Origin: Rickettsiales bacterium | GTDB lineage: Bacteria; Pseudomonadota; Alphaproteobacteria; Rs-D84 | Direction: 5' to 3' | Assembly: GCA_031263295.1 (NCBI GenBank) | Contig: JAISGC010000100.1 | Coordinates: forward strand, 1 to 24,341 | DNA length: 24,341 bases | In this document: in pieces, positions 14,055 through 20,160 of the stretch | How the letters are laid out: each line of letters begins with the position of its first letter | Numbering within the stretch: position 1 is the stretch's first letter | Program-made: the position numbers and the translations under genes | Notes under the pieces: model-generated | What the model saw: the letters and a program-made list of their open reading frames with translations, nothing else | The model's database searches: none | What the model was told of the DNA's origin: nothing

Positions 14055-14133
14055 GGTCGGGCGGGTTCGAAAATCATATTGTTGAATGATTCCGTATGGA
14101 TTGCTCGCATACGGCCCCCCGACCATAACGGGG
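14055..14133 (-). promoter_or_regulatory. Conserved three-way-junction RNA motif, copy 2
   Basis: On the minus strand CCCCGTTATGGTCGGGGGG opens the motif and CCCGCCCGACC closes it. The inner stems are CCGTATG/CATACGG, around the loop CGAGCAATC, and AATCAT/ATGATT. The first stem is entirely different from copies 1 and 3 but is perfectly paired. The 70 nt that follow (13985-14054) closely match 6281-6350. Confidence 0.65.
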
Positions 14134-14140
14134 CAGGCAT

Positions 14141-14254
14141 AAAAAAAACGGCTTCACGCCGTAATATTTTTATGCGCGGATAACGACGCAATAAAGATGC
14201 GTCGCAACAATAAAGGCTTTCGACAGCCCGAACGCAAGTTTCCCAACTTGGTTC
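14141..14254 (-). ncRNA. Structured leader RNA of about 114 nt, copy 2
   Basis: Same plan as at 6079. It has the invariant 5' hairpin CCAAGTTGGGAAACTTGCG with GAAC/GTTC, then stem two (GGCT/AGCC), stem three (CGACGCA/TGCGTCG), and unpaired TTATCCGCGCATAAAA. The terminator is ACGGC/GCCGT with eight T residues. The distance from predicted start to terminator equals that of copy 1 although the variable parts differ. Confidence 0.75.
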
Positions 14255-14260
14255 CCGGTC

Positions 14261-14289
14261 ATTATAAGCGTTTGGTGTTTTTTTGTAAA
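14261..14289 (-). promoter_or_regulatory. Promoter of leader RNA copy 2
   Basis: TTTACA and TATAAT on the minus strand with a 17-nt spacer, a strong sigma-70-type match. Confidence 0.85.
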
Positions 14290-14297
14290 GGGGAAAA

Positions 14298-14391
14298 GGG
14301 ACTAGGACTAGGATTAGGACTAGGGGGAGCTCGTGATAACGCCGTAGCGCTATAATAAGCTCCCCCTAGTCCTAATCCTAGTCCTAGTCCC
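14298..14391. repeat. 34-bp inverted repeat of AGGACTA heptamers
   Basis: The left arm (14298-14331) and right arm (14358-14391) are perfect inverse copies. Each is made of GGACTAG/GATTAG heptamers ending in GGGGGAGCT. The 26-nt loop contains GCGCTATAATA. The right arm supplies the last codons and the stop of the M23 gene. The structure could end transcription of that gene on the minus strand. Confidence 0.9.
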
Positions 14392-15130
14392 TAACCATCA
14401 ACTCCGGGTCTATTGCCTCGTTGCCGAAATATAGCCCGAGGTGCAGGTGCGCGCCGCTGGCCCGGCCCGTTCGTCCGACCGCGCCGATTGCATCGCCCGC
14501 GCGGACGACCGCGCCGTTTTCGATACTGATTTTGGACAAGTGCGCGTAGACCGAATAGAGCGAAAATCCGTGGTCGATTATTATCGTTTTTCCGGACATA
14601 TAGGAATCTATGACGAGCGCGACGCGGCCCGCGGCGACGGCAAGAACCGGCGTGCCCGCGGGCGCGGCAATATCCCATCCCTTGTGCGGAGCCTTAGGAA
14701 TGCCGTTGAAAATCCGACGGCTTCCATAGACGCCGGAGGTCGGCCACTTTTTTGCGAACGGATATTTCAGGTTCATAAACTCGGCGAAACTTGTGTCGAT
14801 AACGGAGCGCGCGGCGGTGATTTTTTCCGATTCGGAAATTATGCGGCGCTCGACTTCGGGCGGATATTTTATAAACTTGTCGTCGACATTGATGCGCTGC
14901 TCTTTGTATTCGCGCGGAACGATTTTATAATCGAAAGATTTCTTCACGCCGTTTTTCTCGAACGCCAGACGCAGGTCCGGCGCGGCGTCCATCGGCAGTC
15001 CGATAACGAACAGGCCGCCCGACTGGACGGCGCGGGCGCCGCCGATTTCCCAATCCGATTCGCCGAACAGCAATCCGCCCTGGATCGCGCGTCCGCACAG
15101 GACCGGCGCGTCGGCCTGAACCCCGCGCAC
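14384..15130 (-). CDS. M23 (LytM) peptidoglycan peptidase, signal peptide out of frame
   Basis: The span shown starts at a GTG and codes 248 residues. The C-terminal half is an intact M23 zinc peptidase: HKGWDIA (HxGxD), VYAHL, and GAHLHLGLY (HxH). It should cut peptidoglycan cross-links in the periplasm, unlike the degenerate NlpD-like protein. The frame stays open back to 15202 and reads SLFSVLCFPALAADCGVRG, a good signal peptide end, but has no ATG there. The module's ATG at 15237 (MELVKMFSLKIKTQ) is in a different frame. One extra heptamer GTTCTCT, or two fewer, would join them. So the gene is either off by phase variation, or produced cytoplasmically from GTG, or affected by an assembly error. 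Confidence 0.85.
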   Translation of the reverse strand: MRGVQADAPVLCGRAIQGGLLFGESDWEIGGARAVQSGGLFVIGLPMDAAPDLRLAFEKNGVKKSFDYKIVPREYKEQRINVDDKFIKYPPEVERRIISESEKITAARSVIDTSFAEFMNLKYPFAKKWPTSGVYGSRRIFNGIPKAPHKGWDIAAPAGTPVLAVAAGRVALVIDSYMSGKTIIIDHGFSLYSVYAHLSKISIENGAVVRAGDAIGAVGRTGRASGAHLHLGLYFGNEAIDPELMVRD

Positions 15131-15156
15131 GCCGCAATCGGCGGCCAGCGCAGGAA

Positions 15157-15285
15157 AACAGAGAACAGAGAACAGAGAACGGCGCGCCGCAGGCGCTGTG
15201 TTTTAATTTTTAACGAAAACATTTTAACAAGTTCCATTCTCTTATTCTCTGCGAACGCGAAGCGTTCGCGTTTCTCTCATTCTCT
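15157..15285. repeat. Signal-peptide repeat module, M23 copy
   Basis: The reverse complement of this segment matches the lolA module: AGAGAATGAGAGAA, the CGCGAACGC palindrome, AATAAGAGAATG with ATG at 15237, the MELVKMFSLKIKTQ code, and a GCGCCTGCGGCGC hairpin. It then ends in three GTTCTCT heptamers, where the lolA copy has CTTATTCT octamers. Thus the two modules share a body but end in different repeat types. Confidence 0.9.
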
Positions 15286-15328
15286 GATAATAAACGACTT
15301 CGGAAAAAAATCGAAAACATTATTTCGC

Positions 15329-15358
15329 TTGCCTTGGCGCCGCGCGAAGGATTATAAT
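15329..15358 (+). promoter_or_regulatory. Promoter of leader RNA copy 3
   Basis: TTGCCT and TATAAT with an 18-nt spacer, directly upstream of the conserved leader. Confidence 0.7.
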
Positions 15359-15364
15359 AACCGG

Positions 15365-15477
15365 GAACCAAGTTGGGAAACTTGCGTTCGGGATGTGATG
15401 ATCCCATATAAGTGCGGCGCGCTTTTTGCGCCGTTATCCGAGCGTAAAAAATTGTGCGGCCGGTTGGCCGTTTTTTT
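15365..15477 (+). ncRNA. Structured leader RNA of about 113 nt, copy 3
   Basis: The same invariant 5' hairpin, then stem two (GGGAT/ATCCC), stem three (CGGCGC/GCGCCG), unpaired GTTATCCGAGCGTAAAA, and a terminator (CGGCC/GGCCG, loop GGTT, seven T). It is followed by the three-way-junction motif and then, without the family-B repeats seen in the other two loci, by the exported-protein gene at 15603. Confidence 0.75.
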
Positions 15478-15487
15478 GCGCCACAAT

Positions 15488-15565
15488 CCCCGTTATGGTC
15501 GGGGGGCCGTCACGAGTAATCTTGGCGGAATCATCCACTTATGTGATTCATCAACCCGCCCGACC
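15488..15565 (+). promoter_or_regulatory. Conserved three-way-junction RNA motif, copy 3
   Basis: CCCCGTTATGGTCGGGGGG pairs at its end with CCCGCCCGACC. The inner stems are CCGTC/GGCGG, with the loop ACGAGTAATCTT, and GAATCA/TGATTC. Only 37 nt separate it from the ATG, so here it is effectively the 5' UTR of the gene. Confidence 0.65.
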
Positions 15566-15602
15566 GATTGAGTTTCCCAGCTGCCACAACAGGGAGAAAA
15601 AA

Positions 15603-16079
15603 ATGATAAATCCAATTAGCAACGAGCAACGAGCAATGAGCAATTGCGACGCGCGAAAAAGCACAAGAGCATTAAAAATGCTTCCATTGCTCATTGCTCA
15701 CTGCGCATTGCTCGTTGCCTTGGGCAACGCCCAAGGCGCCAAGCTGTGCCAAAAATACATTCCGAACACGCAGGGAAAAACCTACGCCTGGGGCGACAAC
15801 ACCTGGGCCGTGGGAGCAGGATGCGGAAACATCCAAAAGCCCGGATCGCCATATACATTCTGCGATTCCTTCACTGCAATCGGAGTGGTGCAGCATTACG
15901 GCACAATATGCTCGTGCCTTATGCTGTGGCCATATGTCGGAGTGATCGGGATGGCTTATACGGCCGCCGCGGAATGCTATTCGATTGAGCGCGCGCGATC
16001 CTGCGGATTTCATATAACCGGGGAAAATATAGAGAACTACAACGGATTGAAAGAGCCGTCGACCGGGAACATACCTTGA
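15603..16079 (+). CDS. Small Cys-containing exported protein, AKLC family
   Basis: A 158-residue protein. After a long N-terminus comes the hydrophobic core MLPLLIAHCALLVALGNAQG and then AKLC. The mature part shares AKLC, NTWAVGAGCG, FC, CSCLMLWPY and two later Cys with the protein ending at 13369, so the two are homologous. No known domain is recognised. The start at 15603 follows CACAACAGGGAGAAAAAA, the family's ribosome site; the ATG before LPLLIAHC is an alternative. The signal peptide is not the MKKLI version but is encoded by GAGCAAT-type heptamers, whose inverted arms both lie in the coding region. It is preceded by leader RNA copy 3. Confidence 0.75.
   Translation: MINPISNEQRAMSNCDARKSTRALKMLPLLIAHCALLVALGNAQGAKLCQKYIPNTQGKTYAWGDNTWAVGAGCGNIQKPGSPYTFCDSFTAIGVVQHYGTICSCLMLWPYVGVIGMAYTAAAECYSIERARSCGFHITGENIENYNGLKEPSTGNIP
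15618..15720. repeat. Inverted GAGCAAT heptamer arrays inside a coding start
   Basis: The left arm is AGCAACGAGCAACGAGCAAT with one more unit; the right arm is ATTGCTCATTGCTCACTGCG followed by CATTGCTCGTTGCC. At least 14 bp pair perfectly (GAGCAATGAGCAAT with ATTGCTCATTGCTC). The right arm encodes the signal peptide core LLIAHCALLVA. The spacer holds an AGAGCATT-AAAA-ATGCTT hairpin. Confidence 0.85.
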
Positions 16080-16080
16080 T

Positions 16081-16257
16081 TTATAATTCATAATTCACAA
16101 TTCATAATTCATAATTGGTGGCCTGCCGTCGCGCCACTCCTGCCCCACGAAGTGGGGCGGGAAAGTTTTGCTTGGCGAGAACCGCCGCAGGCGGTCGAGC
16201 CCTAGCAAAACTTGGGTGGGGAAAATTATGAATTATGCATTATGAATTATGAATTGA
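16081..16257. repeat. Inverted ATTCATA heptamer arrays between convergent genes
   Basis: The left arm (16081-16117) is four to five ATTCATA units and the right arm (16226-16255) is their inverse. The spacer contains GCCCCAC-GAA-GTGGGGC and a 10-bp stem AAGTTTTGCT/AGCAAAACTT enclosing ACCGCC-GCA-GGCGGT. The element fills the gap between the exported-protein gene and ftsK and may terminate both. I see no gene in it. Confidence 0.85.
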
Positions 16258-18459
16258 TTACGCGACTTCGTATTTCAACGGCGTGTCGGAGATGCGGCGG
16301 ATGACGCCCTGCTCTTCCATCTGCTCGATAAATCCGGCGGCGCGGCCGTATCCGACTTTAAGCCGCCGCTGGACATAAGAAATAGTCGGCTTTTTATCGC
16401 GGCGCACGATTTCGACCGCCTGCGCATACAGGTCGTCCGAATCGCCGCCGCCCTTGCCCGCGGGCATTCCCGGAATCGCGGGTCCGTCGTTATCTTCCGT
16501 GATGCCGTCGACATAGTCGGGCTTGCCCTGCGCCTTCCAGAACTTGGCGATTTTTTTAATCTCGTTGGTGTCGATATAGGCCGAGTGGACGCGCATCGGC
16601 TGCTTGCCGCCTTCGCTGAACAGCAAATCGCCGCAGGACAATAATTGCTCGGCGCCTTTCATTCCGAGCGTAGTCATAGAATCGATAACGCTGACCGCTT
16701 GGAACGACATACGCGTTGGGAAGTTCGCCTTGATGACGCCGGTTATGACCGATGTGTCGGGCCTTTGGGTCGCCGCGACCAAGTGCATACCGGCGGCGCG
16801 CGCCTTCTGCGCAAGGCGCTGAACGCAGGCCTCGATTTCCTTTCGCGCGACCATCATAAGGTCCGCGACCTCGTCTATTATTATCGCGAGATAGGGCATT
16901 TTCGTCAGGTCGAGTTCTTTCTCTTCGTATTCGATTTCGCCGGTTTCCGGGTCCGTGCCGACGGGCTTCATCTTGGTCGGGGTTTTGCCGCGCGCGACCA
17001 GGTCGGCGGCGATTTCGTTGAACTGCTCGATATTCTGCGCGCCGAGGTCTTGCAGGCGCTTGTATCGCTCCTCCATCTCGCGCACGGCCCATTTCATAAC
17101 ATTGACCGCCGCGTTGGAGTCTTTCACAATCGGCGACATCAGGTGCGGGATGTCGTCCCAGTATGTGAAGTCGACGCCCTTCGGGTCGATAATTATAAGG
17201 CGGCATTCGGCCGGAGTATTGCGGTAGACTATCGATGTGATAAGGGATTGCACGAAGACGGACTTGCCGGAACCGGTGCGGCCCGCGACCAACGCGTGCG
17301 GCATTTTCGTCAGGTCCGCATAGAAGGGACGCCCGTTGATTTCAACGCCGAGCGCAAGCGGCACATTCATTTTCGATTCGGTGAACTCCGGCGCGTCTAT
17401 CATAGTGCGATAGCGCACGGGCGAGCGTTTTGCGTTGACCATCTCGACGCCGATGAACCGCGTTTTCGGAATCAGCGCGATGCGGATGCTTTCGGTCGCC
17501 ATCGCGCGCGTCATATCGACGACGGTCTCGGTTATATTCTTGATGCGCTGGCCGTCCTCGGGCTCGAAGTCGTAACGCGTCACAACCGGCCCCGGATTTA
17601 TCGCGACGACGCGGCCCTTGACGCCATAGTTCGCAAAATTGATTTCCATATTTGCGGCGTTCTGTTTGTGCTCGCCCGTTATCGCGTTGCTGGAAAACAC
17701 GGATTTTTCGAGCAGCTCCGGCGGCGGCAGATTGTATTCGATTTCTTCTTCGTCGGGTTCGGCGGCTTTGGATTTTTTCGCGGGCTTTTTCTTCGCGGCC
17801 GGTTTCTTTTTGCGCTTCGGTGCTTCGATTGGTTCCGGTTCGGCGAAGTCGTCATAGTCGGCGCGGCGGCGGCGGAATATCAAGCGAACGAGCCAATCAA
17901 TCACAGCGCCGATTTTATAAAAGAAGCGCGCGATGCGAAGCGGCGTCAATCGCAGAACGAACGCGGCCTGAACAAAAAACAAAATCATAAAGACGGCCGC
18001 CAGAATTATGTCGGCGCCGCGGCCGAAAAGCCGCATCAAATCGTTCGCGAAAAATCCGCCGAAAACGCCGCCGGGGATTCCGCCGGGCAGGATGGAGGCC
18101 AAGGCCGCCGACAAACAGACCGCGGCAACAAATACCTGCATTGCGGATTTTTCCGGGTGCGGTCTTTTTATTCCTATAATCAACGAGATAGCGGGGCGGA
18201 GCATAAACAAAAATATCCACAGCATCGGAATGCGACCGAGAGCATAGGCGCAAAGGTCGACAATATTCGTGAAAAATCCCGCGTCGATTCCGCCGACCGC
18301 GCGCGTGGTCCAGGTCGCCATACCGCCGAATCCGCGAATGACCGAAATCGCGCCGAAGCCAGCGAACGCAAGGATGACCAGCCCGATAGCGCGCGAAAAT
18401 ATTCCCGCCAGGGCATTTTTTATCGTCGACGGAAAAAGGGGAAGATTCGATCCGAACAT
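16258..18459 (-). CDS. ftsK: DNA translocase FtsK/SpoIIIE
   Basis: A 733-residue septal DNA pump that moves the chromosome ends apart at division. The N-terminal region to about residue 180 has four membrane segments, followed by a short Lys/Pro/Glu-rich linker (about 205-245). The motor domain has Walker A GRTGSGKS (393-400), KGVDFTYW, and Walker B LAIIIDE (524-530), then AATQRPDTSVITGVIKANFP. The C-terminal gamma winged helix (about 672-733, TISYVQRRLKVGYGRAAGFI) binds KOPS sites and activates XerD. The linker is much shorter than in E. coli, as is common in alphaproteobacteria. The start at 18459 has no strong Shine-Dalgarno. Confidence 0.97.
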   Translation of the reverse strand: MFGSNLPLFPSTIKNALAGIFSRAIGLVILAFAGFGAISVIRGFGGMATWTTRAVGGIDAGFFTNIVDLCAYALGRIPMLWIFLFMLRPAISLIIGIKRPHPEKSAMQVFVAAVCLSAALASILPGGIPGGVFGGFFANDLMRLFGRGADIILAAVFMILFFVQAAFVLRLTPLRIARFFYKIGAVIDWLVRLIFRRRRADYDDFAEPEPIEAPKRKKKPAAKKKPAKKSKAAEPDEEEIEYNLPPPELLEKSVFSSNAITGEHKQNAANMEINFANYGVKGRVVAINPGPVVTRYDFEPEDGQRIKNITETVVDMTRAMATESIRIALIPKTRFIGVEMVNAKRSPVRYRTMIDAPEFTESKMNVPLALGVEINGRPFYADLTKMPHALVAGRTGSGKSVFVQSLITSIVYRNTPAECRLIIIDPKGVDFTYWDDIPHLMSPIVKDSNAAVNVMKWAVREMEERYKRLQDLGAQNIEQFNEIAADLVARGKTPTKMKPVGTDPETGEIEYEEKELDLTKMPYLAIIIDEVADLMMVARKEIEACVQRLAQKARAAGMHLVAATQRPDTSVITGVIKANFPTRMSFQAVSVIDSMTTLGMKGAEQLLSCGDLLFSEGGKQPMRVHSAYIDTNEIKKIAKFWKAQGKPDYVDGITEDNDGPAIPGMPAGKGGGDSDDLYAQAVEIVRRDKKPTISYVQRRLKVGYGRAAGFIEQMEEQGVIRRISDTPLKYEVA

Positions 18460-18486
18460 ATTTTCACAATCAGCAGAAAATCATAA

Positions 18487-18647
18487 ACGATTTCCGAAGG
18501 AAATCGTCATCCCGGCACGGAGACAATCCGGGTGGATTGTCGACCCGGGATCCACTGGTCTCACGCAATTCATAACTTATAAATTATGACGCGCCGTCTG
18601 GCAATGGATCCCGGCCTGCGCCGGGATGACGGCAACTTCGTTGCCGT
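18487..18647. repeat. GTCATCCCGG palindromic element between ftsK and tatA
   Basis: The core at 18506-18630 begins GTCATCCCGGCACGG and ends CGGCCTGCGCCGGGATGAC. It is flanked by variable palindromes, GATTTCC-GAAGGAAATC and GGCAAC-TTC-GTTGCC. Inside lie GACAATCC/GGATTGTC and a short AATTCATAACTTATAAATT run. It has the same plan as the MITE-like elements at 5795 and 20529 but a different interior. Confidence 0.8.
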
Positions 18648-18655
18648 CTTTGGTT

Positions 18656-18892
18656 TTATTTCTTTTTCGCCGGGCGTTTTTTCGTCGCTGCCGCGGCCTT
18701 CTTCTTCGCAGGGGCCCGTTTTTTCGCCGCCGGTTTTTCGTCGCCCTCGGCCGACTTTTTATCCCCAAGTTCTTTCTTGAACACATGCAGCCCTTCGGCC
18801 AGGTTCTTCATCATTGACGGGAACTTGTTCGCGCCGAAAAGCAAGAACACCAGCAAGACTATTAAAAGTATCTCCCAAAAGCCAAATCTCAT
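18656..18892 (-). CDS. tatA: Sec-independent protein translocase TatA
   Basis: A 78-residue protein. It opens FGFWEILLIVLLVFLLFGAN as membrane helix and hinge, then KFPSMMKNLAEGLHVFKKEL as amphipathic helix, and ends in a long Lys/Ala tail. The FGxxKxP-like hinge and the single helix are the TatA pattern, and TatA multimers form the Tat translocation pore. It is separated from tatBC by about 9.6 kb, whereas tatABC are usually one operon. The upstream gene is the SPOR protein, with a repeat of GAGTTT units between them. The Lys/Ala-rich tail is longer than usual. The start follows GGTAATAATT, without a strong ribosome site. Confidence 0.93.
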   Translation of the reverse strand: MRFGFWEILLIVLLVFLLFGANKFPSMMKNLAEGLHVFKKELGDKKSAEGDEKPAAKKRAPAKKKAAAATKKRPAKKK

Positions 18893-18908
18893 AATTATTA
18901 CCTTTTTT

Positions 18909-19010
18909 TAGTTTGAGTTCGAGTTTGAGTAAAACTTGTTGATGCTTTATTGGTTAAAAACAAACGATACGGCAAGTCCCCCTCCAACTCAAACTCCCAC
19001 TCGAACTCAT
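18909..19010. repeat. Inverted GAGTTT / GAGTTC arrays between SPOR gene and tatA
   Basis: The left arm is AGTTTGAGTTCGAGTTTGAG and the right arm is CTCAAACTCCCACTCGAACT, about 50 nt apart. The unit here is six bases long. The right arm overlaps the last codons region and stop of the SPOR gene, so the array follows the same rule of placement at gene ends as the others. Confidence 0.8.
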
Positions 19011-19726
19011 TTCGCCACATAGCAATTGACGCCGTCGGATTTGGCGTTGTTGCAGAACTGCGACGCCGCATTGCTGGTCTGGAAATTGACCACGCGCAAT
19101 CTGTAAGTCGTTGTTCCGTTCGGCAAAACCGCCGCCAGAATCGCAAAGCTTTTCCCCGAAAACACGCTCTTGTGCGCCGCCGTTATCTCGCGCTGGCCCT
19201 TTTCGGCCGCCGCGCGGGTTGGATACGAGCCCACTTGGACGGACCAAGTTCCGGATTTCGGCGCGGTCTGCGCGACCGCCGCAGGCTTCGCCGCCGCCGG
19301 TTTGGTCGCGGTCGCCGGTTTCGCGGTTTCCTTTATCGGGCGCGGCTTTGGGCGCGCGACCGAGGGCTTGTCGGGATTGAACTCGACATCCGGGCGCTTT
19401 TCGACCAGGCGTTCGGGCATTCCAATTGGTTGGATTTCTTCCGGACCCGCCGCCTTGTCCGCGAAATCGGGCTCCGGGTGAACGCCCTGCCCGGCCGTCT
19501 GCTCGATTGGAATCTCAATCAGTCCGGCCGCGTCATCCTTGCCGCCCATGGTCAGTTTCAGGACCACGACTATGACCAAGGTCACGGCGACCAAGCCGAT
19601 TCCGGCCAACAGCCACGGCTTTTTGGATTTCTCTTCCTCGAACGGATTATCGTCCGGCAATTCGGGCAGAGTATCGTCGTCGAACTCCAAAACTTCGTTT
19701 TCTTCCAAGATGTTTTTATCGGCCAT
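19007..19726 (-). CDS. SPOR domain membrane protein
   Basis: A 239-residue bitopic inner-membrane protein. It has an acidic cytoplasmic N-terminus (about 1-36), a membrane segment at about 38-58 (PWLLAGIGLVAVTLVIVVVL), a Pro/Lys/Ala-rich periplasmic linker, and a C-terminal SPOR domain from about 163 (SGTWSVQVGSYPTRAAAEKG ... YRLRVVNFQTSNAASQFCNN ... CYVAK). SPOR domains bind glycan strands lacking stem peptides at the septum, so a role in division is likely, in line with ftsK nearby. Two Cys in the SPOR domain could pair. A run of seven G residues lies just before the start, in place of a normal Shine-Dalgarno. Confidence 0.93.
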   Translation of the reverse strand: MADKNILEENEVLEFDDDTLPELPDDNPFEEEKSKKPWLLAGIGLVAVTLVIVVVLKLTMGGKDDAAGLIEIPIEQTAGQGVHPEPDFADKAAGPEEIQPIGMPERLVEKRPDVEFNPDKPSVARPKPRPIKETAKPATATKPAAAKPAAVAQTAPKSGTWSVQVGSYPTRAAAEKGQREITAAHKSVFSGKSFAILAAVLPNGTTTYRLRVVNFQTSNAASQFCNNAKSDGVNCYVAK

Positions 19727-19753
19727 TTTCCAGCCCCCCCGTTTAGAAAGTCG

Positions 19754-20083
19754 TTAAAACGCGTTCCGCGCGCAGTTGCCCGCCTCGGGCAGATACGACA
19801 GCAACAGCCCTACGCCGAACAGCAGTATAAAGCCGATCAGCATCGCCAGACCCTTGCCCTTGATGTCCTTGTCGAAATCATATTTGCCGTCTTTTATGAA
19901 TCCCCACGCCCAGGCCATTATGACGAAGGCCGCGCCGGCAAAGCACAAAATGCGCAATGTCTTGAACACATTGCCCAGTTCGGCGATAAGCCCGCATATA
20001 TTGCCCGTGTCGGCCGCCTGCGCCGCGAATCCGCCGAAAAGCGCCGCGAATCCCGCAAACGCGATTGTCTTCAATGTTTTCAT
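19754..20083 (-). CDS. VirB2/TrbC-like small membrane protein
   Basis: A 109-residue protein with a signal peptide (TIAFAGFAALFGGFAAQAAD) and two membrane segments in the mature part (about 44-62 ILCFAGAAFVIMAWAWGFI, and 78-97 LAMLIGFILLFGVGLLLSYL). These are separated by a charged cytoplasmic loop, KDGKYDFDKDIKGK. That is the layout of VirB2/TrbC pilins of type IV secretion systems, but other small two-TM proteins look alike and no other secretion gene is in the window. It has two Cys near the membrane borders. AAGGAG lies 9 nt before the ATG and a good promoter precedes it, so it is well expressed and is probably the first gene of the transcript that continues into the SPOR gene. Confidence 0.6.
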   Translation of the reverse strand: MKTLKTIAFAGFAALFGGFAAQAADTGNICGLIAELGNVFKTLRILCFAGAAFVIMAWAWGFIKDGKYDFDKDIKGKGLAMLIGFILLFGVGLLLSYLPEAGNCARNAF

Positions 20084-20111
20084 TTGTGAAAACTCCTTTT
20101 CTTTCTTGACG

Positions 20112-20140
20112 ATTATACCATATAAAAAGGGAAAAGTGAA
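20112..20140 (-). promoter_or_regulatory. Promoter of the VirB2-like gene
   Basis: TTCACT and TATAAT on the minus strand with a 17-nt spacer. The -10 is preceded by TGG, the same extended -10 as at 2098. Confidence 0.75.
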
Positions 20141-20160
20141 ATAGTTTGAGTGCGAAGGGA

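Noticed and set aside
14040..14070. tRNA-like GGGTTCGAA segment
   Set aside because: Only a T-loop-like string; no acceptor, D or anticodon arms fold around it. It belongs to the three-way-junction motif. No tRNA or rRNA gene was found in the window.
14160..14190. dif-like XerCD site (GCGCATAA string)
   Set aside because: The second half-site is absent and the other two copies do not keep the string. ftsK nearby made it worth a look.
16645..18486. Long open frame on the plus strand across ftsK
   Set aside because: It is a reverse-strand shadow of ftsK, which has all expected motifs. The shadow product is His/Arg-rich without any domain. The same applies to long shadows across leuS, thrS, recJ and the SPOR gene.
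19734..19740. Seven-base G tract (minus strand) before the SPOR gene as a phase-variable tract
   Set aside because: Seven bases is short for contingency switching and it lies in the ribosome-site region, where it may simply act as a Shine-Dalgarno.
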